64,000 nt of DNA, from contig CM055095.1 in the NCBI GenBank assembly GCA_029204225.1, positions 67,820,319-67,884,318 on the forward strand, read 5' to 3'. Numbering within the stretch: the first letter of the stretch is position 1; the number at the start of each line of letters is the position of its first letter. The notes below the pieces were generated by a model. The model did not search any database. It was not told the DNA's origin and worked only from the letters and a program-made list of their open reading frames with translations. Source of the stretch: Diphasiastrum complanatum. Its lineage: Eukaryota > Streptophyta > Lycopodiopsida > Lycopodiales > Lycopodiaceae. Position numbers and translations under genes: made by a program. Below are positions 50,001 through 62,000 of the stretch, one piece after another.

Positions 50001-53000
50001 TCATTTGAGTAGAAAGGAACTTAAAAAAAAATAAAATTAATGGATTAATTATGAATTAAACGGTTCACCATGGTTCTTCTGGCCAAATTTTTTTGAGAAC
50101 CGTACGGTTCTCAGAACCGTGGTGAACCGTAATTCTTTGGCTGATGTAAAATCCACAAAATAGGAACAAAATATGAATTTAAACTACATGAAAATATGAA
50201 TGTTCATTGAAGCTGCCAAAATGTATATGTTGAAATCAGAAAAAGAAGAGATATATTTGCTAACTATAGGTCACACAACAATCTGAATTGACCAGGAGAA
50301 CTAGAAGAATTGATCATCTACATCCACTGATATGCCATGCCAACCATATGGACCAGCCGCACACCGAATAGACCATCAATGCCACATTAAGGCATAAAAA
50401 TGAAGGGGCATTCCAGAACGCGGTCCGCTCCGGAACTTAACCAAATTTTTTTCATAAAAAATACGTTATTTTTTAACTAAGGATTTGAGGTAAGGAACGG
50501 AATAGCGAATCTAGGATCAGCGTGAGCTTAAGAACGTGTCTCAGATAGCTATTCTAGGATCAACGGGAGCTGCAAGAATTTTATTAAGTTTTGCGAGATT
50601 TTTTGGCTATAAGCAGCTCTGTATCAGCAGTCAGACAAGATATGCATTATCGTCAGACAAGGCATGGACATCGAGATAGAGGGTGAGTTTTCAAATATAG
50701 CATTAGAACCGAGATATGGAATGCAACGAAGATTTAGAAAGGTCCAGTCATCTGAATATGTACACAGCGCAGTGACAAATAGCACAGTAGCAACAGAAAG
50801 CCATACCTAAAAAAGATACACGCAAATGAGTATGACAGAGATGGAGGACCTATCAGTAACCGATAATTAGTAACTTCTTCAAATCTTGTTTCTACTCGAA
50901 CTGTATGTTTTCCAGCGTTTCTGATGTCTAGCAACCCGCAATGTATTATCAAGCATCGCTCAATGTATTATCAAGAAATAGGAAGATCGTGGCCAGCAGG
51001 TGGCTCTTTAACACCTGTTTTTTTTATTTTGGAAAAAACTTCCGACCCAAAAGGGTCGAAACGGGTTTCTAAGCTACATATAATGATATGTTATGCCAAC
51101 TGAGTGGACCAACATTGCTACATAAATTGACAAATCATCAGGAAACACGAGCTTTTGCCTAAGCTATAGGAACAGTCCTGCGTTTTGAAGCCTTCCCAGC
51201 CCTTCACAGCCGATTTTCTCATAATAGAAATGCATTTTTATTTTAGGCTTTCCAGTGAAAGGTCTCTTATCCAAAAAATCCTTAGAGCGCCTTTCAAATT
51301 TATTGAAATCTTTGATAATGAAAGTCCCTTTTTTAACACCTTTCAAAGTATGTATTTACCCTTCAAAACATATTAGCCCTTTATAGGAATAAAGATATTA
51401 CCATCAAAGGAGCAAGTAGTAATGGTGAACATTGTGGAAGCAGACAACCGAACATGGAATGAAAGATCAAATGAAGATCTATTATGTGCAACAAAATTGC
51501 CCTAATGTGGGAAAATGCGTGATATAATGATCTCCACGAAAGTACACAAATAAATTCGACAATGACCTCAAATGTGGATCATAAATAATTAGATAAATGA
51601 ATCGTTTTGATTCTTTGCCCTTACAAGATACTTCACGATGGTCGTAATCATTGCGTACACTGTAGAGATCCGATTCTCATGGAATCTCCTATTTAAAATT
51701 AAATTTGAAGCTTTTTTTTTTGGTTTAACAATAGCTTCATGAACTACTATTTTGAATAGAAGAAACCTTTAGGATTCATTCTAGCATATTTTTTCAAAAA
51801 TACTTTTGTTCCACCACTTTCATGTCTGACGAGTTCTGCTTTTTCTGACAGCTAGAACATCAAGTTTTTGAAACTTTCCATGAAGTATGGATAGTTCTTG
51901 AAAACTTTCAGGCTGATGCAAATATTTTGCCTGCAGAATGATCTTGTTCAAGGCTGGGGTCTTGATTTCAAATTGGGCTATTGTGCGCAGGTATGCTTTG
52001 TGAGCGTTTGTCTCCCATATACACATGCTTATGCCTATTAACAAGTAGACGTACCAATATCTCCGTCGCTTGCAAAGCCTCTTACGGTTTGTGGAGAGTG
52101 CAATTTCTACTCGACGTCACAGCATCACTCAGAGTAATGAGCAGAAACTAATTAAGATTTAAGACCAAGATAATACATTTCATAATGAATGATGACTCAC
52201 TGTGCCGAGATATTTACCTAGTATTGAAAGCCTTGAAGATTATTCTCTGATTTTTGTGTTTTGCTTTTAGTATTGCCGAATTGCTTTAGATGAGAAAAAA
52301 TAAAAAAAGAAAGGTGCTGCCTCGATTTACTGCGGTAACGTCCTACATTGAAGGATTGGAGGATTAGATACTTATTAAAGACTTATAAAAGTAACACGTT
52401 GATTTCTGTGATGAAAACTACTGATGTAGGCATCTGTGTCTATATCTACAGGGAGAACAGAGTGAAAAGGTTGGAGTTATAGATAGCGAATACGTTGTAC
52501 ATCAGGCCATCCCTTCTTTAGGAGATTCTTTAGAAGGCGAGGTAAGACAGCTTGGGTAAACAATCATTTTTGTAATAGTAGTTTTTTGTGTATTTCATTT
52601 ACAAACAGCCTTTTTTCCTACCTCGTTTTGGTAGAGCGTAAGTATACCATGTGCCTGCTGGAGCATTTGAGAGTTTATTCTTCGAGCTGGTCCCTCTTTA
52701 CAAAGAGAAATTATTAATCTGCAAATTATAATCACCATTTAGAGATTCTAAAAGTCACTGGAGCTCTTGGTAGCTTTGTTTCTACTTTGTTACTCATTGG
52801 GTGCGCTTGTAACTGTCAATGATGAGAACAACCAGTCGAATGAGGTATATTGTCTGAAAAATGCAAAACATGATATTGTTGGAAAAAATAATATCCCGCA
52901 GCTCCAACAGTGGAGTGCTGATGGTAACACACATTCATTCGTTTTTGCTTACATCAAAATGCAGAGAAAAAGAGGAAAGACAAGGAAAGAGATTTATGAA

Positions 53001-56000
53001 TCCAGAAAGACGTGATATGAATAAAGGTTGCCTTCTCGGGAATATTCTGGACAAACATAAAGGAATTCGCAACAATTCTAGTTCTACTCTGGAAATTGGA
53101 TAGGTATTGTCAAGCCCCTTTGTGAGGGTTAGTCTGCATCTGACCTGTTCCTAGGAGAGCCCAGAGAAGGTAGGCTCCAATCTGAGTGGAGCTCAAGATC
53201 AGTTGTAGTTAGTCTATGATTGAAGCTGGCGTTATTTTAGAAAAAGATAGTGGATGGCTAGTGAAAGACAAATTTACAGTGAGAGTCAGGTGAACAACTT
53301 ACATTGTAGGGAGTCAGGGATGTGGCTATTTATACAATGGTTTGGCATCAGTTGTGCTCTGGACTTTACTGATTTATGACACTCTTTTGTAGCTCATAGC
53401 TCATTGCTAAGAAATCCATAGTCCACAGGACCTATATTGACCCTAACACTAGCTTGGTAGTTTTTGGGAAGTTTCCTCTAAGGAAGCTCAAAAGACGGAG
53501 GACATTTGATAAATTAGATACCTTGAAGGTATTTGACATTGGGTTATTTTGATGTCCTTGTGTTCTTTCTAGGAGACTTGTACAACAGTTTCTTTGTGGA
53601 GGTTCTGCACTTCAATCATGATAATCACATTATTCATTGTACAATCATCATAGTTGGAGATTATTACGTGGCATCAATTTGCCATCTGTTGTTTATGTGA
53701 TGCTTAATGTGATGTGTTGTTCTCAATTCGGTATGACAGCACTTTCATAGCCTCGAGTGGTTGGGTTTCACATTCACCATTCTTTAGACCATTTTGTAGG
53801 GTGCTACAATTGTTTTGTTGCACCGTCATATTTGTATTAGTATTAGTTTCCTCTAGTTGGGCACTTTAAAACTTATGATTCTGATGTCTAGAAGTTGACC
53901 TACCAATGTTTTACACCATATTTTTGATACCTTTCCATGTCATTGGTCGAAACATTTTACATCCCTGCCTTTTCTACAGTATGCCACTTACAATACACGT
54001 TCCATCTTGTCATTTTGATATCCAGAGGCTAGGAAGATCAAAATGCGAGACTTTTGTGTTTTGCACTTCATGACTTTTCCATCTACCTCAATGTCTTCCT
54101 TTCTACGGGTTGTTGTACCAACAAAATCTCACTAAGTAAATTCTAACACTACAACTTGCTTAAAAGTACATCTATTCTCTATACATTTTGTAGTGCTAAA
54201 CTTAGTTGCCCGTTCCGGAACGGAACACGTAGAACGCGTTCCGTTCCGGAACGGGGCTCCCAAATGATTTCAAATTGATTTCTGATCTGTAGCGTCCCTC
54301 AATGCATTATAAAGCATCCCTCAATATATTATCAAGAAGGAAAATCGCCAGTTCTGAATATCACGTCCAGCAGGTGGCATTTTGATCTGTTTTTTTTTTT
54401 CATTTAAAAAAACGTTCCGACCCAGTACGTTCCGGAACGTCCCGACCCATTTTGGTCGGAACGGGCTTCTAAGGTGCTATATATTGATTGATTAGTACAA
54501 TGATTTTATGGTAGGGATTATGGCTAGGGCAGATTGAAAAGTGACGGAAATTGCAAGTGCTTTTTGTTTCTTCAGAGGAACTTTGCTGCAAATCTTTGCA
54601 CCTTGTGACCTTGATCGTCCCAACCTACTTCTACAGTGGATACATGTTACACTAATTCTACTCTAGTATTTGTAGTTGAAGCATCGGTATCCATAGATGA
54701 GATACTAAATCCGATATTAAAATATGAGGCTCTAGCATGTGTATGTACAGAGTTAGATGAGTCATGACTCACAAGATTTTCCAGATTCAATACAGGAACA
54801 TAATCTATATTGAAGAATAGGCATGTACATAAGTGACACAGTGTTACGAGCACGTAACCAGTGCCGAACCCTAGGGAACACAGGAGGTCAGTTACCAAAG
54901 TCAGGGTCGTGTCCAGCGTACACGACCAACAGGGCAAGACAGTGTGAGTAGTGTGAGATTCAAGAGAGTGCTTTGTGCATTGGAACAGGTTGAAAGAGAA
55001 GATCAGGTCACTTCAACATGGCTACAAGTGGCGGATTTATGTTGGAGAGCAATGATAGGCTTACCTCAATCAACTATTATACTTGGAAGGTGAGGATAGA
55101 GTCCTTATTGGAGATGAATGAGTTGAGATCAAAGTGTTTCATGAAGACCATGAACACTGTTGCCAGCTAACCTCTGCAATGCTAGAGAGACCCTTCAGCT
55201 TTGGGCCGCATGACCTAGTACGTATGCATGGGAAAGTTGGTAACCAGTCAGCCAGAGTCATGGTTGATGATGGGGCGGCCCATAATTTCATCAACTACAC
55301 CCTAGTTAAGAAACTCAGACTTCCAGAAGTACCTAGTTAACATAGTACATAGTTTCATTAGCTAAGGGTGAAGATAAGAAAATTTGGGAAACTATGGTAA
55401 GTAATCTAAATCTTGGTATTCAGGGGTACCAAGATGAAATAAACTTTCAGATAATGCATCTGGATCGCACAGACATTGTTTTCGGGAGAGATTGGCTCTA
55501 CAGCTTAGGACCTTCCCTCCACAGAAATTATCAGGAGAACACCCTTAGCTTTCAGCATAAAGGCCGAGAGATCCAGTTACATGGGGAGCATGATGTTCGC
55601 AACAGCCCTATGGTCTGCAGTTCAGAGCTCTGTCGCTAATCGGAGACGACGACCATCAGATATTCTTATGTGACTTTCAGTTTATTCTTGAAGTTTCTAT
55701 TTCCAGTTCTTTACAGCAGAAAATCTGTAAATTAAAAACTTTGTCGTCTAAATTTAAAGATGTTTTTCCTGAAGATTTACCACATGGTTTGCCACCTAGC
55801 AGAGAAGTAGATCCTGTAATAAACCTAGTACCAGGTACAACACCTGTTTCTAAACCTCCGTATCGGGTCAGCCGAACAGAGGATGAGGAAATAACTAGGC
55901 AGTTAACAAATCATTTTGGGAAGGGCCAAATTCAGACCAATAGTTCACCATGGGCCTCACCAGTCCTTTTGGTGAAAAAGAAAGAGGGGTCTGTGCGTCT

Positions 56001-59000
56001 TTGCGTAGATTACAGAGCCCTCAATAAAGTCACAATCAAGAATAAGTATCCTATGCCTCGTGCAGACAAGTTGTTTGATCAACTCGACGGGGCTAAATTT
56101 TTCAGTAAAATTGACCTTAGATCGTCCGTATAAAGTCGGAAGATGTTCCGAAAACAGCTTTTAGGACTCGTCATGGTCATTATGAGTTTAAGGTGATGCC
56201 TTTTGGGCTCACACATTCCAGCTACCTTTATGACCTTGATGAACAGTGTCCTCAGACCATACTTAGGTAAGTTTGTAGTTGTATTTTTAGATGACATCCT
56301 CGTCTACAGTAAAACGAGGAAGGAGCATCTTAAACACCTCAGAAAGGTGTTTCGACTGCTTAGAAAGCATAAGCTTTACTAAAAAACCAAAGTGCGAATT
56401 CTTCGTTGAAGAAGTAGCTTATTTGGGTCACATTATCTCGGCTGATGGGATTAAAATGGACCCCAGTAAGATTAAAGCCATACTCAGTTGGCTGAGACCT
56501 CAAAATATTCTAGAGCTTCAGATCTTTCTAGGTTTGGCGGGATATTACAGACGATTTGTCAAGGAATATGCTCAGATAGCAGTTCCCATAACAAATCTTC
56601 TTAAGGGGAAGGGAAAGGAGTTCATATGGGAGTCCGCATAGCAGGAGAGCTTTGATGCTCTCAAAACAGCCTTAGCTACAGCACCAGTTTTAAAAGTCGT
56701 TGACCCCAATCAGCCATTTGTGGTCGAAACAGATGCTAGCGACTTTGCAGTTGGTGCTGTACTAACTCAGAGTGGACGACCAGTTGCGTTCGAGAGTAAA
56801 AAACTCGAGCCAGCACAGACTAGGTACAGTGCCTATGAAAAGGAACTCTTTTCCACAGTTCATGCCTTTAAGACTTGGAGGCATGATTTGTATGGTGCCA
56901 ACTTTGAGGTCCTGACAGACCATGAAAGTCTCAGATACCTTTGCAATCAGCCTGAGCTCAGAGGTCGGAAAGCTCGTTAATGCAAGAGTTTGATATGTCT
57001 ATCAGATATAGACGGGGGAAATTCAACATAGTAGCAGATGCACTTAGTAGAATGCCTATGATAAACGAGCTACGTTTTACTCAGATTTGTAGTGAGTTAC
57101 TGGAGTCCTTGAGAGGGAAGTGCCAGCATGATGCATTCTTCTCTACTATCTGGAACTCAGTCCAGAGCAGACAGTTACAAACTCCAAAACCAATTCCCGG
57201 GGTGGTGCCAGTTCATCCAAGAATATGGCAGCTTCTGTTGTTGATGATGATGAATCCGAGTATACGTCAGATGATGTTGAGGATTCTGATCCAGTATTAC
57301 CCAAGCAAACCCCAGTGGTTGAGGATCAGTTGACTTAAGGATTCAAATGGAAACAATATTCCATTCAGGATGAGTACTTGCTCTATAGAGATAGAGTATG
57401 TGTCCCCAATTTAGAGGATTATAGGCAGCAGGTCCTATATGAGTGTCATGACAGTCCTAGTGCGGGGAACCCAGGCATTCAGAAGACCTATGAGCTTCTT
57501 CGTAGGCAATTTTTCTGGCCCAGTATGAAAAAGGACGTCCAACAATATGTAACTAGTTGCCAAAAATGTCAAGTAAAGAAAGCAAAGCGTTTAAAGGCAG
57601 GAGGGTTGTTACAGCCCTTAGATATACCAGCTGGTAAATGGGAGAGTATCTCCATGGATTTTATAGTAGGCCTGCCTAAAACCCAAAAGGGTAATGACGC
57701 TATATGGGTCACAGTTGATCGTCTGACCAAAATGGCTCATTTTATTCCGACCAAAACTAATAGCGAGGTTGTTTGTAGATGGGCTATTTAAATTGTACGG
57801 TCTACCTTCCGGCATAGTCAGCGACCGAGACAGTAAGTTTAATGGAAATTTTTGGAGGGCAGTATTCCATCATCTCCATACTAAACTTAATATGAGTACT
57901 ACCGACCATCCACAGACGGACGGTCAAACAGAAAGAGTAAATCAGGTGCTAGAGGATATACTTCGCGCATACGTCAGCAAGAAGCAGACTAATTGGGAGG
58001 AGTATCTTTCAATATTAGAGTTTTCTTATAACAGACGGGATGTGCAGTTCTCCGCTGGTGAGAAAGTCTACTTGAGAGTCCCAGTTGACTCTAAAACCCT
58101 CAAATCAGGAGTGTGTGCTAAGTTGTCTCCTAGGTATTGTGGTCCTTTTACCATCAGTAGGAGACTAGGCGAGGTCACCTATGAACTAGAGCTCCCACAC
58201 AGCAGTAAAGTTTTTCCAGTTTTTCATGTAAGTTAGTTATGAAAAGCCTTAGCCAGATCAGAAAATCTGGTAGGAGATAGTGTTCTAGTTCTCCATTGGA
58301 TTCTCAGCAACCTCCCAAAAAACTAGAGGAGATTCTTGATAGTAGAGAGACGCAGACTCATCATACTCTATACCAAGAATATTTGGTCAAGTAAAATGAT
58401 CAGCCTATTGAGAATGCCACCTGGGAAAGAGGCAATGTCCTTTGCAAGATTTTTCCAGACTTTGTCTTAGAGGACCAAGACGGTTCTTAAGGGGGAGGGA
58501 GTGTTATGAGCACGTAACCAGTGTCGAACCCTAGGGAACATAGGAGGTCAGATACCACAGTCAGGGTCGTGTCCAGCATACACGACCAACAGGGCCAGAC
58601 AGTGTGAGTAGTGTGCCCCGGCACAGTCCATAGCCATGGCGGGCCTAACACAGCCTAGGGACCCTGTCAGCAGGATAGGGCCCCATGTTGGGTCCCAACG
58701 TACAGTCGGCCATGTTAGTGCCACATGGCCGACACTTGGCAGTATGCATGCTACCAGTCCTCACACTGGGCTAGGAGGGGCTTACTCCATATCAGGGAGT
58801 AGGCAAGGTTGGGTGGATCAGTTAGACGAATGTTACTCATGGTCCATGCATACGCTTTGAGTCTTGACTCCATGGCATTTGCAGAGCTAGTTCATGTTGA
58901 TGCGCACATTCATGGTCTCTTTTTGGTGGATCTCTGCGCACCGTCAATTCCATTTTTTTTCTAATGCTATATGGCATTCTCAGTCTATACAAATATAGCT

Positions 59001-62000
59001 TGGGATGCATTTCGACTGCTGGCACTCTTGGTTTGTTAGGTTGGCTTGGCATTTCTGTGTCTATCGCTTTGATATCTGTTGCCATCTCTATCCAACGTTC
59101 TTGGTCCTGTTTGACATAGTGTTCCTTAATATGCAGAACAATTCTGCTGGAACATCCTAACAAAGTCCCTCTATTGGCATTTGGCCACAGATCGCTATGG
59201 CACACAATGGCAAAGTCTGTTGGTTGGCTAACAACAAAAACATTCTTATTGCATGCTTAGGCATGAAGTATATGTTTATACTCTTGTAGTCCCAAATCAT
59301 TGGTATTGCATATGATCCACAGGTAGTTGCATTGTATCTAATTTTGAAGCACCAACATTACACTTTCTCCTATCCATGTTTGTGGTTTTTGCTTTGCCTT
59401 GGTACTTGAGCAGTCTTTTGTTAAAGGTCACTAACAAGACTTTTCCCAAGCATAAAGGATTGTCTTGACATTTTACATTATGGCATGGCCCATATATTTT
59501 GATTTTTTACAAGGTGTAATGTGCTGCCACAAACTCTATATGGACATTTTGTGAGCTGTAAACTACTTGTGAAAAGTTTTATGGACTTCAAGATCTCGTA
59601 ATATGTCACATGTCACTTTCACAAATGATAATCTACTTCACATTTTATTTTACGATCCTTTTCCATAAGACAACTCACACACAAAACTGAAACCGTAATG
59701 TCCACAAGAATGAAGTTCTTTGCATAATCTAATACACTTTAAGCATATGAAGTGAAAATGCCAACATGATCCTTTACAGTGGCCAAGAATGTTTATATAG
59801 AGGAAGACCCAAGAGGAAAAGAATGGATTGTCAGTCGGAAATTTGTGATACAGACTAAGGGAGAAATCGTGGAACAATGTAATGGAGGAGAGCTCAAAAT
59901 GAGAACTCTTGTAGTAAATCATCAGGAATCCAAACAAGAGAAGATTTGATGCTAAGGAAAGGTAGATGTTGCAGCCAAAAAGAGAAATGTTGCAATCAAG
60001 GAAATCATAATCTAGGAAAATTATTATGAGAAGATTTGCTACCTGATAGTAGTAGCAAACATGATTGAAGAGCACAATAATTTGAGTGTCAGGCTAGCAT
60101 TGCGAATATATGTTTTCATAGAATATAGCTTCTTCGGCAGGTTTGCATTGAAAAGCAAAGCTCATTACACAATTCTTTTTAAGAAGACCTTTCAAATTTG
60201 CTTGAGTTGCAAAATAACATCAATGGAAGCATGTTCAGGTTATAGCTCATGGCCAAAGTCGGGTTGCTCTTTTGGCTATAGGTGCTGGCTGACAGGCAAG
60301 TTTGAAATCTAAGGGCCAAGAAAGTTCATGCTCAATCAGCTAAACTGTAAAACAAAGTTATACATTTTTGCATGGAAACTAGTTTTGGGTTGAAGCTCTG
60401 CCTTCTAGAGTGGGGTTGTAACCTGGGCTTTGAAGGGCAGAACATAAGAAGTTTTTCTCTAAGGGTTATCTTTTATGCTGGACTAGCTAGAAATCTCAGA
60501 TAACCATCCTGACATTTACCACCATCCTTCAAATACTTGATCATCCTAAAGGAGTTTCAAGTCAGCTGATATCCTCCAATCGCTTCATCCATCCTCTGAC
60601 AATGAAAGTAAGACATCCTTGGTCAGGGCAAATCATGCTCTATATCAAGTACCAAATGGGAATATGGCTGGAATGATCTATATGCCCTTATAAATTGAAA
60701 TAGGTAAATCATTAATGGTTACTCATAGCAATGGTATATGAAGTTAAGCTCACAGTTTGTTATGGAGATGAATAACTTAAATTTATGTAGCTCGGACTTA
60801 TTTTTTCCTTTGACAGCAGAATCAGCTTCATGAGCGCCTTTATACCTATCATCGTCTTTAAATTTGGATTTGATAACTGTGTTGCAGCGGATCGCGATCC
60901 GCTGCAAAAACGTTCCGGATCGAGCGATCCGGAACGTCAGCGATCCGCGACCCCGGATCGCAATTTTTTTTTTTTTTTTTTTGGTGAAAAAAGGAGTAAT
61001 GGCCAATTTTTTTTTTTTTTTTTTGAGTTTAATACTAACTAAATCAGTTTTGAATGGTGTTCTGATGCCAATGGTTTGCAGATCTACTGATTCTGTTTTC
61101 TGTTAGAAAATGATAGAAAGAGTTAGAGGAGCCTTCCTTAGATTGGCGGGAATTGTATACTTCTTTTGGAATAGCTGAAACAGGGGGTCCGGGGGGCGGT
61201 AGCCCCCCAGTGGGGGGTTTGGGGAGCAACGCCCCCCAACGGCGGGGTCCGGGGGCTGCCGGTAGACCCTGGCCCCGACGGTGAGTCCTCTTCATGATTT
61301 GGCCTTCCAACTCCCTGAGTGAAAACACACTTTTTGGTGTTTCGCACCCAAAACAGTCGGCAAACTACACAGTTCAAATTTCTGAAACCATATGAAAATG
61401 CAGCCAATTTTCTTAAACCATCTACTGATGTCCAGATTTCTAATCAATGTAGCCCGCAACCATCTGAAACCAAGCAACAGATCTGCATAACAATTGCTTT
61501 TTTGATATCCTTTCACATGATACCCATATTGGCAATTATACAAAAAAAAAGAAAATTGCGTTCCGGGAAACCCTAATGGGAAATCCCGGATCGCGTTCCG
61601 GAACGCGGACTGCAACCATTGCCTCTTTGTGAATCAATATGGCACAGTTCAATTAACCATGCTAATTAAGGTCTCCAGTACCTTCTGATTTCTGACTCCA
61701 GTTCATGAGAGTTTGGGCAGAGTTTATGATTACATGATCTCATTTTGATTTCGATTGGTCTTATGGAATACCTTGGCATTTGTTTCTCTTTCAGAGTTTC
61801 TTCTATACATGACCCATAGATGACAGGAAAGTATAGAGGTTTTCTTCTATAGAAAATCAAGAAGATACAAACATTTATTATGATATTTCTTGTATTTGGA
61901 TGGTAAACCTTGTCTGGCATCTATTTCTGTATGACGAGCTTGTAAAGTAAATGCGATATGGTATTTCCAGAGTCACAAACACGTCATACACAAAATTTCT

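Larger units (their letters stand above)
48574..51936 (+). other. DUF707 intron, 3.4 kb, with several miniature elements
   Basis: Bounded by CAG|GTATTC and CTGCAG|. It contains an element end at 49283-49350, element G at 49915-50139 and element B at 50403-51073. The rest is AT-rich and unrecognised. Confidence 0.75.
54842..58860 (+). mobile_element. Degenerate Ty3/Gypsy chromovirus-type element, chimeric 5' end
   Basis: The stretch 54842-54957 (TGTTACGAGCACGTAACCAG...) recurs at 58502-58617 with few changes. The second copy follows a polypurine tract (AAGGGGGAGGGAG), so both are LTR starts. The 5' LTR breaks off at 54957 and runs into a Copia-like gag start. The 3' LTR continues into GC-rich sequence to an undetermined end (58860 is a guess). 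The interior encodes Gypsy protease, RT, RNase H, integrase and a chromodomain-like end. Confidence 0.8.

Noticed and set aside
53108-53449. Possible solo LTR (TGTCAAGCCCC...CCCTAACA) with a TATA-like CTATTTATAC
   Set aside because: No target duplication, no second copy in the window and no primer or polypurine tract next to it.
59650-60075. 141-codon minus-strand frame
   Set aside because: Phe/Leu/Cys-rich low complexity in AT-rich intron DNA; no motif.
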